A stretch of 64,000 nt of DNA from DASPSM01 sp963800135 (GTDB lineage Bacteria; Planctomycetota; Planctomycetia; Planctomycetales; Planctomycetaceae). Position 1 is the stretch's first letter, and every line of letters begins with the position of its first letter. Under the pieces are notes generated by a model. It was not told the origin of the DNA. It worked only from the letters and a program-made list of their open reading frames with translations, and made no database searches. The position numbers were made by a program, and so were the translations under genes. The DNA is taken from contig CAWCZR010000020.1 in assembly GCA_963800135.1 (NCBI GenBank), positions 73,585-137,584 on the forward strand, given 5' to 3'. Positions 47,115-55,989 of the stretch are shown here, one piece after another.

Positions 47115-48602
47115 ATGGTTCTTTCACGACGCAATTTCCTGCAAGGCACTGCCGCTGCCGGCGCTTCGCTCTTGATTACGGGGACCCGCGCCTCCGGGAA
47201 GATCATCGGAGCCAACGACCGTTTGCGAATCGCGGTCGCCGGCCTTAACGGCCGCGGCAAAGCGCATATCAAGGGTTGGCTGGAGCAGCCGAACGTCGAG
47301 ATCGTGTACCTGATCGATCCCGAGCATAACGTGCTGTCGCGGACGCTCAAGGCTGTCGCGAAACAGTCGAAAGGCCGCTCGCAACCCAAGGGACTGGCCG
47401 ACGTGCGCCAGGCTCTCGAAGATCGCTCGCTCGACGCGATTTCGGTTGCCACGCCCAATCACTGGCACTCGCTGATCACGATTTGGGGCTGCCAGGCGGG
47501 GAAACACGTTTACGTCGAAAAGCCGATGAGCCACGACATCGGCGAGGGGCGCTCGGCCCTCGAGGCACAGAAGAAGTACGGCGTGGTGGTGCAGCACGGC
47601 ACGCAGAGCCGCAGCAACGCGAAAATCGCCGGCCTGCACGAAGCCATTCACGAGGGAAAGTTTGGCCGGCTGAAGATCTCCTACGGCTACTGCTGCAAGC
47701 CGCGGGCGGGCATCGGCTTCAAGTCGCCGACGAACCCGCCCGCTTACCTCGACTGGACCCTGTGGAAGGGGCCGGCCGAAGTCAGCCAGTATCACGCCAA
47801 CCTCGTCCCCTACAACTGGCACTGGTTCTGGAAGACGGGCAACGGCGACATGAACAACCAGGGGACCCACCAGCTCGATATCGCCCGCTGGGCCCTCGAC
47901 AAGGATCAGACGTCACCCGTCCGCGCGATGGCCATCGGCGGACGATTCAAGTGGAACGACCAGGGAGAGACTCCGAACACCATGTTCGGCATCGCTCAAT
48001 TCCCCAACGGCCAGGAAGTGTTTTTCAACGTCCGCAACGTCAACTATGACGGCTACGAACACCAGGTCGAGAACGAGTATTACTTCGAGGACGGCGGCAA
48101 GATCGTGCCCGTCGCGACGAACAAGAAGAAGAAGGACGAAAAGGAGTTGATGTATTTCGCGAAGGGGAAAAAGACTGGCGAAAAGATCTCGGTTCCTCCC
48201 GGCAAAGTGACTCCCGGCGGCAACTGGGCGGCCTTCATCGCCGCCTGTCGCGCTGGCAAGCCTGAGATGGCCAATGGCAACGCCGTCGAGGCCCACTACG
48301 GCAGCCTGATGGGCCACCTGATGAACAACTCCTACCGCCTGGGCAAGAAGGTTCCGTTCAACGCCAAAGCAGGCCGTTTCGGCGATAATGCCGACGCTCA
48401 CGAGCACTTCATGAAGCTGCACGCCATCATGCGGGACGGCGTGGGCGTGCCCGAGGACAAGGCCGAATACGTGGTCGGGCCCTGGCTCACGTTCGATCCC
48501 CAGACCGAGCGCTGCGTCGGCGAATTCGCGACCGAAGCCAACGCGTTGCTCAAGGACGCCAACAATCGGGGTTTCGAAGTGCCGGCCCCGAACAAGGTAT
48601 GA
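47115..48602 (+). CDS. Exported Gfo/Idh/MocA-family oxidoreductase (Tat signal)
   Basis: The ATG at 47115 follows TTGGAG and gives 495 residues. It begins with a twin-arginine signal (LSRRNFLQGTAAAGASLL). The Rossmann domain has LRIAVAGLNGRGKAHIKGW and ISVATPNHWHSLITIWGCQA, then EKP in HVYVEKPMSHDIGEG. The C-terminal domain has NWHWFWKTGNGDMNNQGTHQ and ends near FEVPAPNKV. Folding with NAD(P) before Tat export is typical of this planctomycete group, which probably acts on polysaccharide-derived sugars in the periplasm. Confidence 0.9.
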   Translation: MVLSRRNFLQGTAAAGASLLITGTRASGKIIGANDRLRIAVAGLNGRGKAHIKGWLEQPNVEIVYLIDPEHNVLSRTLKAVAKQSKGRSQPKGLADVRQALEDRSLDAISVATPNHWHSLITIWGCQAGKHVYVEKPMSHDIGEGRSALEAQKKYGVVVQHGTQSRSNAKIAGLHEAIHEGKFGRLKISYGYCCKPRAGIGFKSPTNPPAYLDWTLWKGPAEVSQYHANLVPYNWHWFWKTGNGDMNNQGTHQLDIARWALDKDQTSPVRAMAIGGRFKWNDQGETPNTMFGIAQFPNGQEVFFNVRNVNYDGYEHQVENEYYFEDGGKIVPVATNKKKKDEKELMYFAKGKKTGEKISVPPGKVTPGGNWAAFIAACRAGKPEMANGNAVEAHYGSLMGHLMNNSYRLGKKVPFNAKAGRFGDNADAHEHFMKLHAIMRDGVGVPEDKAEYVVGPWLTFDPQTERCVGEFATEANALLKDANNRGFEVPAPNKV

Positions 48603-48885
48603 CTGCTCGCGATTGACCGCCGGAACGGGGCCGGACACAAAGCGCACTTGCCCCTCTGAGCGGAATCAAAGTATTCTTCGGCCGAAGTCCCTGGGACGGG
48701 CCGTGGTCGGGCGACTCTCGTCGCGCGGCGGCGGCCCGGTCGTGGCTCTCACCACAGGGACCAGAGGATCGGCTCGTCCCCGGTAATTCCCTCGGTGATT
48801 TCCGCGGTATTTACAGTGTGCAGGCTCGCTGCCGCGCACGGATCCGGGCGCGATTGTCAGCGGACGGGATGCCGCGAGATTCAGC

Positions 48886-50262
48886 ATGCTGGACCTGAAA
48901 GCGTTGCTCACCGACGAGCGCGGCCATTTGGCGCTGCTCTCCGAAGAGCGGATCAATCCGGCCCTATGTAAGGCGCTCAAGGTTATCGGCTACAATAAGC
49001 AGTACGTGCGGGGCAAAGGCGCGTACCTGTTCGACGAGGCCGGCAACCGCTACATCGATTGCCTCTCCGGCTTCGGCACGTTCGCCTGCGGCCGCAATCA
49101 CCCGGCCATCCGCGAATCTCTCAAGCAGGCGATGGATCTCGACCTGCCCAACCTCGTCGCGATGGGCGTCGCTTCGCTGTCGGGGCTGTTGGCCCGCGAG
49201 CTGATCCAGCTCGCGCCGGGCCAGCTCGACATGGTCTTCTTCACCAACAGCGGGACCGAAGGAGTCGAAACGTCGATCAAATACGCCCGCGCGGCGACGG
49301 GCAAGTCGCGAATCATCCACTGCAAGCGATCCTTTCACGGACTGAGCCTGGGATCGCTGTCGGTCAACGGCAACGACGAATTCAAAGAGGGCTTCGGGCC
49401 GATGCTCGAGCCCGTGTCGGCCGTCCCGTTCAACGATCTGCCCGCGCTCGAGCGGGAATTGGCCCGGGGCGACGTGGCCGGCTTCATCGTCGAGCCGATT
49501 CAGGGGAAGGGCGTTTTCGTCCCCAGCGACGGCTACCTGCCCGAAGCGGCTGCGCTCTGTCGCAAGCACAAGGCGATCTTCATTGCCGACGAGGTGCAAA
49601 CGGGCCTGGGCCGCACGGGCAAGATGTTCGCATGCGAGCACTGGGGCGTCGAGCCGGACATTCTGATCGTCGCCAAGGCCCTCTCCGGCGGTTACATGCC
49701 CGTGGGGGCCGTGCTGAGCAAACGCTGGATCCACGAAAAAGTCTTTTCGCGGCTGGACCGCTGCTTTGTCCATTCGTCTACCTTCACCGAGAACGATCTG
49801 GCAATGGCGGCGGGACTGGCCACGCTGACGGTGCTGAAGGAAGAAAAGCTGGTCGAGAACTCGGCCGCGATGGGCAATCGGCTGGCCGAAAAGCTCCGCG
49901 CAGTCGGCAGCCAGTATGAAATGTTCTCCGAAGTGCGCGGCCGCGGACTGATGATCGGCGTCGAGTTCAAGCCGCCGACCGGCCTCACCCTCAAGATGGG
50001 CTGGAACCTGTTGCACTCGCTCGATGCGAGCCTGTTTTGCCAGGCCATGCTGATCCCCCTGCTCAGCGAGCACCGCGTGCTCGCGCAGGTGGCCGGGCAT
50101 CATCTCGACGTCATCAAGCTGTTACCGTCCCTGGTTATCAACGAGGACGACGTCGACTATCTGGTCGGCGCCTTCGACCAGGTGATGGCCGCTTGCCACC
50201 GCTTTCCCGGCCCCGTCTGGGAGGTTGGCAAGCGCTTGGCGGGAGCCCAGCTGAGGGGCTAG
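48886..50262 (+). CDS. Class III PLP-dependent aminotransferase (ornithine/putrescine type)
   Basis: The ATG at 48886 gives 458 residues. Signatures: YLFDEAGNRYIDCLSGFGTF, FTNSGTEGVETSIKYARAAT, FIADEVQTGLGRTGKMFACE and the PLP lysine in IVAKALSGGYMPVGAVLS. The fold is that of acetylornithine, ornithine and putrescine aminotransferases; a C-terminal extension of about 40 residues follows. Exact substrate unknown. The last 84 coding bases are duplicated immediately downstream. Confidence 0.88.
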   Translation: MLDLKALLTDERGHLALLSEERINPALCKALKVIGYNKQYVRGKGAYLFDEAGNRYIDCLSGFGTFACGRNHPAIRESLKQAMDLDLPNLVAMGVASLSGLLARELIQLAPGQLDMVFFTNSGTEGVETSIKYARAATGKSRIIHCKRSFHGLSLGSLSVNGNDEFKEGFGPMLEPVSAVPFNDLPALERELARGDVAGFIVEPIQGKGVFVPSDGYLPEAAALCRKHKAIFIADEVQTGLGRTGKMFACEHWGVEPDILIVAKALSGGYMPVGAVLSKRWIHEKVFSRLDRCFVHSSTFTENDLAMAAGLATLTVLKEEKLVENSAAMGNRLAEKLRAVGSQYEMFSEVRGRGLMIGVEFKPPTGLTLKMGWNLLHSLDASLFCQAMLIPLLSEHRVLAQVAGHHLDVIKLLPSLVINEDDVDYLVGAFDQVMAACHRFPGPVWEVGKRLAGAQLRG

Positions 50263-50366
50263 AGGCTGAGCCTGGGCTCGGTGACCAGGTGATGGCCGCT
50301 TGCCACCGCTTTCCCGGCCCCGTTCGGGAGGTCGGCAAGCGTTTGGCGGGAGCCCAACTCCGCGGC
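50176..50366 (+). repeat. Direct repeat of the aminotransferase 3' end (84 bp, period 107)
   Basis: The segment 50176-50259 (starting GACCAGGTGATGGCC) recurs at 50283-50366 with about seven mismatches. The second copy would encode the same peptide (FPGPVREVGKRLAGAQLRG) but lies after the stop codon. Mismatches are mostly synonymous, which suggests an old duplication. Confidence 0.85.
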
Positions 50367-50750
50367 CCCGGGTCGTGCCGCCGTGCGGCGCGTCCGAAAA
50401 GGCCAATTTGGCTTAGCGGGCCTTCAGTTTTCCGCCTTAATTTTTCTCCATGCTGCGCAAGAGCGCGGCAGGGCCGCTCAGTTTTCAGCAAATTCGCAGC
50501 CCTTTCTTCAGGTTTTGCTGACTGGCATCGGGGATTCCCTGATGCCTCTTTCAGGTAGCCCCCTATTTGCTTAGTTCGATCTGAAGGTTTAGGTTCACCT
50601 GTGCGCTGTAAATCCCTTCTGCAGTGTAAACTAATTCAGTAGTTACTCAGCCGTCTCTTAAGTGCTTTCACCTCAACGTTTTACGTCAGTGTTTTGCTTT
50701 TTGGTGTTCTAGTTCTTTTTCCGGCCGTTCCAGTTTCAAGGAGTCTGTCG
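50367..50750. other. AT-richer leader upstream of the DUF1559 gene
   Basis: No gene is supported. From about 50560 the sequence is visibly lower in GC than the surroundings and probably holds the promoter and a long untranslated leader for the pseudopilin gene. A good ribosome binding site (AAGGAG, 8 bases before the ATG) ends the region. Confidence 0.45.
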
Positions 50751-52066
50751 ATGTTACGACTTGAGCCGAAGCGCGATCGGCGCGCTGGCTTCACCCTGAT
50801 CGAGCTGTTGGTGGTGATCGCAATCATTGCGACACTCATCGCCCTGCTACTTCCGGCCGTGCAAGCGGCCCGCGAGGCCGCCCGCCGCAGCCAATGCCGC
50901 AACAACCTGAAGCAGTTCGGCATTGCCATGCACAACTACCACGACGTCTGCCGCATGTTCCCCCCGGCGCGACTGTATATGGCAACACCTGGATATCCCA
51001 GGGCGCCCCGCTTCCGGGCAACGTCTACTCTCACGCGATGGCCAATGCCTTCGTGATGATGACGCCGTACGACGAGCAGACCGCCTTTGCCCGCGCCTAT
51101 CAGTGGAACCGCGCGTGCAATAGCCAAACGGTCACGGCGTCCACGAACGGGATTGGGCTGACGCAAACCGCGCTGCAAGCGGCCGGTGCCAGTGGGCTCT
51201 ACCGCTGCCCGTCCGACACCTTCCCCGATCAGTTCCCCGGACTGGGGGTGGCGTCGCAAGGACTTTATGACGTCCCGATCAACTACGCCCTCTGCCACGG
51301 CGTCTGCGACCAATATTGCTGGACGACCTCAAAAATTCCGGCCCGGGAACTGGGCGTGTTCAACATCAACGGGAACACCCGCATCCGTGATATCACGGAC
51401 GGCACGAGCAGCACGTTCGCCATCGGCGAAGCCGCGATGTCTCCCTTGATCCTGACGCCGAAGTTCACGATTTGTCGTGGCCGCTACTGCCTCACTCCCC
51501 CCACCTGGCCGTCCCCGGTACCGGCCGCGGTCTTGGCGCTCGGCGTCCCAGCGTCTGCGGCGGGTGCGCCCCAGCCCGTTTGGGTCCAAGTGCTGGTCAA
51601 CGACCAGTTCGTGAACAGCACGAACAACTCCGTTGCTGCCCAGTTTGTGCTGACGGCCGGCAACGGCGGCTGCACGATGGAGCAACTCAACAAGAACCCG
51701 GTGACCGACACCTTTGCGGATTTGGGCGGTCCTCCGGGCGGCACCGGTCCCGCCTTCGTGACCAGTGCCTTTAACACGTGCTTGAGCACGTGGGCTTCGG
51801 GAGCCGGCGGCCCGCCGATCAGCCTGTCGCTGACCGGAGTCGGGAATGCCAGCAATGGCCTTCCCAATCCGGCGCCGTTGGCGGCTACGAATCCCGAGAT
51901 CGGCAGTATCTCGAACTTCCGTAGTGACCATCCGAACGGGGGCCTCTTCCTGTTGTGCGATGGCTCGGTGCAGTTCATCAACGACAGCATCGACATGTCG
52001 ATCTACACCGGCCTCTCCACCATGCAGGGTGGCGAAACGGTGTCCGGCTCTGTCGGCGAACCGTAA
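50751..52066 (+). CDS. DUF1559 protein with prepilin-type N-terminus, one homopolymer frameshift
   Basis: The ATG at 50751, 8 bases after AAGGAG, gives the classic type IV pilin-like start RRAGFTLIELLVVIAIIATL and the planctomycete sequel LLPAVQAAREAARRSQCRNN. At the C-run 50960-50965 the frame changes: one more C restores MFPPGATVYGNTW. The DUF1559 body then continues, with VPINYALCHGVCDQY, IRDITDGTSSTFAIGE and the C-terminal SDHPNGGLFLLCDGSVQFI. The protein is cleaved by prepilin peptidase and displayed by a type II secretion-like machinery; its role is unknown. Full length is about 438 residues. Confidence 0.88.
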
Positions 52067-52101
52067 GCGTTCTGCTTTGCGGTTTAAGTTCTCGTAAGAT
52101 T

Positions 52102-52142
52102 GGCGGGCTGCCAACGATCGTGTTGGCAGCCTGCCCTTTTTT
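52102..52142 (+). terminator. Rho-independent terminator
   Basis: Stem GGCGGGCTGCCAAC (52102-52115) and GTTGGCAGCCTGCC (52122-52135) with one G-T pair, loop GATCGT, then a run of six T. Confidence 0.9.
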
Positions 52143-52250
52143 GCGTTTTCTTCGCGCAGGTGATACGCGTCGCCCCTGGTCCAGCAGGTCACCGTGTCGA
52201 CTGGCCGCGTCACTTGCGCTCTTGGGCATTAAAGCGAAGGATCAATTGAC

Positions 52251-52640
52251 GTGAGGAATGCCAGTTACCTCGCACTTTTGTTTGGCGTGCTCTTTGCCGC
52301 CGGGTGCGGCAAGTCCGGAATTGCTCCCCCCAATGTCGAATCGGACACCTTCAAGGACAGCCAGTATTACCAGAGCCTGATGGGCATGGGCTCGAATACA
52401 TCGTACGGGAATTTTCTGGCCGGCCTTACTCCGCCTGAACGGGCCAAATACATCAGGAAAAGCGCCGAAGAGGAGTCCCCGGCACGCATTTACGGGCTGA
52501 AGGCGGCCTACGAACGGTTTGTCAACGATCCGGATCCCGATGTCGCGGCGGCGGCGAAAGAAGCCCTGGCAAAGGTTCCGTCGAAAGACGAGCTTGACGC
52601 GCTCAACAAAGAGGAACTTGAAAAGCTCAAGCCCCACTAA
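52251..52640 (+). CDS. Small lipoprotein
   Basis: A GTG at 52251 gives 129 residues. The lipobox LFAAGCGKSG places lipidation at Cys near residue 19. The mature part is helical and charged (DPDPDVAAAAKEALAKVPSK). Small lipoproteins of this type often follow DUF1559 genes in Planctomycetes, which suggests cooperation with the pseudopilin; function unknown. It is the last gene of the chromosomal side before the mobile element. Confidence 0.8.
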   Translation: MRNASYLALLFGVLFAAGCGKSGIAPPNVESDTFKDSQYYQSLMGMGSNTSYGNFLAGLTPPERAKYIRKSAEEESPARIYGLKAAYERFVNDPDPDVAAAAKEALAKVPSKDELDALNKEELEKLKPH

Positions 52641-52659
52641 ACGATCGCATCTTCGCCGC

Positions 52660-52719
52660 CGGTTTTCCGACACACCGGATTAGCAATCCGGCGCTTTTCG
52701 GCCACTCAGCCATCTCTCC
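52660..52719 (-). tRNA. tRNA-Ser(GCU), 5' fragment only
   Basis: Reading the minus strand from 52719: acceptor GGAGAGA, then TG, the D-arm GCTGAGTGGCCGAAAAGC, the anticodon stem-loop CCGGA-TTGCTAA-TCCGG with anticodon GCT (52682-52684), and a variable arm (GTCGGAAAACCGGC). The T-arm and 3' acceptor strand are absent: the sequence passes directly into the lipoprotein gene. A TAAGGTAT box lies just upstream of the 5' end. The fragment cannot be a working tRNA. Its position beside an integrase marks an attachment-site junction. Confidence 0.75.
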
Positions 52720-52882
52720 GATACCTTATTTTTTTAGGCAATTCTGGGTTTTCGGTCGACCCTCACTGCTTCTTTTTGACAACCGCTTGGACAACCGCTA
52801 ACCTGACGCCATCGAAAAGACACCCGCGCGGCGGTCACCGCCGGGCGTCTGGCATCACCGAGCTTTTGACGCGGGTGATACG

Positions 52883-54151
52883 ATGGCCAAGTCTAGCAAA
52901 TCTGCCCTTCCGAGCAAGACGACGGCGCGCCGGGTGTCAGCAACGACAACCGCAAAGCCCTACGCTGGCTTCCCGCTCACCGCGCATCCGACCGGCCGTT
53001 GGTGCAAGAAGATTCGCGGCCGGCTCCACTACTTCGGCAAGCTCGATGCTCCCGACGCCGCGCTCGAGCGATTTAACCGCGAGTGGCCCTATCTCAAAGA
53101 CGGTCGCACACCTCCGCCGATCGACACGGGCGACGGCTGCTCGGTGCGGCTACTCTGCAACGCGTTCCTGACCAGCAAGAAAACGAAGCTCGATACTGGC
53201 GAGCTGTCGGCCAGGTCGTTTCAGGATTATTACCGCACGTGCGAGCTGCTGATTGACGGGCTCGGGCGCGACAAGCGCGTTGATGATTTACGGCCCGACG
53301 ATTTCGAGAGGCTCCGCAGGTCGCTCGCCGAGACGCGGGCCGTCGTCGCGCTCAAGAACGAAGTGAACCGTTGCCGCGTCGTGCTCAAGTACGCTTTCGA
53401 TCAGCGGCTGATTAAGGCGCCCGTCCATTTCGGCCAGTCGTTTGACCGACCGTCCGCGAAGACTTTGCGGAAGGCTCGCCATGCCGGCGGACGGCGGATG
53501 TTCGACGTCGAGGAACTTACGCGGATTCTTGCGGGGCTCGAGGGCAAGCCCGTCAAAATCGACGGGCAGCATAAACCGATCGAGCTGACGCCTGATCCGG
53601 TGCTCAGGGCAATGACGTTGCTGGGGCTCAACTGCGGTTTCGGCAACACCGACGTCGCCACGCTCCCCAAGAGCGCTCTCGACCTGGCCGGCGGGTGGAT
53701 CGACTACCCGCGTCCCAAGACTGGCATCAATCGTCGCATCCCGCTTTGGCCCGAAACTGTCGCGGCGCTCCGGCTGGCGATCGCCGCACGTCCCGAGCCG
53801 AAGGATCCGGCGGACGCTGGGCTCGTGTTCCTGAAGGGCAGGGGGCGCCGATGGGTGCGCGTTCAGGCGAAGCGAAAGACTGAGACGAATGCGGTCGTTT
53901 CAGTCAATTCGCTTTCCATTGAATTTGGGAAGGTGTTGAAATCGCTCGGCATCAACTCACGCCGGAACTTTTACGCGCTGAGGCACAATTTCGAGACGAT
54001 CGCGGGCGAGTCGAAGGATCAAGTGGCCGTCGACGCGATCATGGGCCACGTCGATCCGAGCATGGGGGCGCAGTATCGCGAAGCGATCAGCGACGCCCGG
54101 CTGAGGGCGGTTGTCGAAACGGTTCGCGCGTGGCTGTGGGTGGAAACATGA
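52883..54151 (+). CDS. Tyrosine recombinase/integrase of a planctomycete type
   Basis: The ATG at 52883 gives 422 residues. An N-terminal SAM-like core-binding domain (about residues 80-180) is followed by the catalytic domain: LGLNCGFGNTDVATLPKSAL, the beta-hairpin Lys in YPRPKTGINRRIPLWPET, NFYALRHNFETIAG, IMGHVDPSMGAQYREAIS with the Tyr nucleophile. Relative to the canonical R-K-HxxR-H-Y set, the box I Arg position reads Gly (GFGNTD for GLRxxE) and the first box II His reads Tyr (YALRH). Similar sequences are familiar from planctomycete integrases. It would drive integration into the adjacent tRNA-Ser site. Confidence 0.88.
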   Translation: MAKSSKSALPSKTTARRVSATTTAKPYAGFPLTAHPTGRWCKKIRGRLHYFGKLDAPDAALERFNREWPYLKDGRTPPPIDTGDGCSVRLLCNAFLTSKKTKLDTGELSARSFQDYYRTCELLIDGLGRDKRVDDLRPDDFERLRRSLAETRAVVALKNEVNRCRVVLKYAFDQRLIKAPVHFGQSFDRPSAKTLRKARHAGGRRMFDVEELTRILAGLEGKPVKIDGQHKPIELTPDPVLRAMTLLGLNCGFGNTDVATLPKSALDLAGGWIDYPRPKTGINRRIPLWPETVAALRLAIAARPEPKDPADAGLVFLKGRGRRWVRVQAKRKTETNAVVSVNSLSIEFGKVLKSLGINSRRNFYALRHNFETIAGESKDQVAVDAIMGHVDPSMGAQYREAISDARLRAVVETVRAWLWVET

Positions 54152-54163
54152 AAGGCGAGACGG

Positions 54164-55589
54164 ATGGCCACAACTGAAGCAAGCAAGAACGCCACGCCGC
54201 GAGTCGTGAAGAAAAACGGTCGGCCAGCTTTTGTCGTCGACAGTAACGGCGTTCGGCATCGCATAATTCGTCTCCCGATTCCTGGCTCGAAAGACCAATT
54301 GTGGAGTTTCGCCTTCGTAGCTTGGAAGCTCGCAATCACGATCGAAACACTCGAAGCGCGACAGCGGGGCGGCTGGTTCGGACAAGGATCGCTCCGCGTG
54401 ATCAATCGCGAAGTCTTGGAACCCGACTCGCTTGGTCGCACTAGAACGAAAATGCGCTTCCTGCTGGCGAGCGATGTAAGGCGTGTGAGTGCAGCCAGAC
54501 CGGGGGAGACCGCGGAGCGTTTTCGCGATGGAAAGGGAAAGTGGGTGCTGATTCAATCGGCTGCGGCTTTCGCGTTGCTTGGGCAATGGCCGAACGCGCG
54601 CTTCAACAACCTGTGCAAGAAGCACAAGCTTCGTCGAATCCGAATGCGATCGACGATCACCGGCCGCCACGTCATCGCGTTTCTGGAGAGCGCAGTGATT
54701 CGGACGAAAAAGCAGCACGACTCCGAATTGAAGACAGCCCGATCAGCCAATAGAGACGACGTCGACGAAGACCAGCCCATTCTGCCCGCACCGGATTCAA
54801 CCTTTTGCACGACATCGGAGGCAGAGCGTATTTCTGGAGCCAATAGGCAACTCCTGGGACGGATGAAAAAGCGAGGCGAGCTTCGCTCCTCAGGGAGTGG
54901 AAGGCAAAAGCGGTGGAGGCGGAAAGAGATGGAGGCTCTCGCCCAAACGCGGGCTTCATCCCCACCTGGGCGTGGCCTGCTCGAAGCGGCAGAACACTTC
55001 GGCGTGTCGTGGCACATTCTCAGCTCAGCCGCGATGAACGATGACCCAGTCCTCAAAGCGGCCAAGGTGCCCAGTCCTGGGATCCGCGGCTATCAGTGGC
55101 GTGTGACCGACGACAACGTTCGCTTGTGGCTGGAAACGCGCGAGGTGAAGCTGCCCAAAGGATGGCTGACCCATCAGGACATCGTCGCAAAACTTCCCAA
55201 ACCGAGCTTCCAAGCCTGTCAGCACTTGCACGTCCAATTGCGCGATGCCCGGAAGAACGCGCGGAAGGAAACTGATTACATGCGACTTCCCGGCAAAGGG
55301 CAGCATTTCGCGTACAGCCCGGAGTGGGCTAAGCGATTCGTCGCGAACTTGATGAAGCATGGCCGGCGAGGCCGACCATCCGATTGGACTGACTGCCATA
55401 AATATGTGGCGGATCGATTGGGGGGCGCACCGCGAGGGCAAGACGACGATCACCATCCGCGAGGCGATGGAAGAATTCAGGGCCAGACATCCCGATAAGA
55501 AGATCGTGATCAATAAGGCCACGGTCAAATCGGCGCGAATGGCCCTTCACCGCGCGCGAAAAGCGGCCCGCACGTCGGCGGCGCCCTGA
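54164..55589 (+). CDS. Multi-HTH element protein, possible directionality factor, one frameshift
   Basis: The ATG at 54164, 12 bases after the integrase stop, starts MATTEASKNATPRVVKKNGR. No enzymatic motif is seen. At least three winged-HTH-like modules occur: residues 120-170 (AAFALLGQWPNARFNNLCKK), 220-265 (TTSEAERISGANRQLLGRMK) and 275-330 (LLEAAEHFGVSWHILSSAA). The frame ends in a basic, unnatural tail at 55498; the neighbouring frame continues REGKTTITIREAMEEFRARH to the stop at 55589, so an indel lies near 55430. Position and repeats of DNA-binding modules suggest an excisionase-like or partition role. Family not recognised. Confidence 0.65.
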
Positions 55590-55703
55590 ATTTGTGGCGC
55601 CCCTTGGGAATTTGTGGCGCCCCATAACATTCGACGAATTTGGGCCCTTTGTGATGCCCTGCGGCATTCCCGGTCGTGGACCGACCGTGTTGAATTACGG
55701 TCG

Positions 55704-55966
55704 ATGATCGACCGCACGGCCACTTACTTGAGTCCACCGCAAGTCGCCAAGCTGCTCGGCGTCAAGCCGGCGAAGGTGCTCGCGTGGATCAACAACAACG
55801 GGGGCGAGCTGCGCGGTCAACGTCGCTGAAAATCGCGGCGGCCGCCCGCGGTGGCGCATTGCGCCGGAAGAATTCGAGCGATTCCTGCAAGCGCGGTCGT
55901 CTGCCAAGCCGACTCGCGCCGCGACGTCGGAAGCGGCAGCTCGCGGTCACGGAGTTTTTCCCCTAA
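55704..55966 (+). CDS. Excisionase-like helix-turn-helix protein, frameshifted
   Basis: The ATG at 55704 gives MIDRTATYLSPPQVAKLLGV and KPAKVLAWINNNGGELR, the MerR/excisionase HTH. A frame change near 55812 joins VNVAENRGGRPRWRIAPEEF, the expected beta-wing and helix of this family, reaching a TAA at 55964-55966 after a second shift in the T-run near 55955. Such proteins direct integrase excision. The exact end is uncertain. Confidence 0.6.
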
Positions 55967-55989
55967 CTGCGGTGTGCCCCTGTCGGCCA

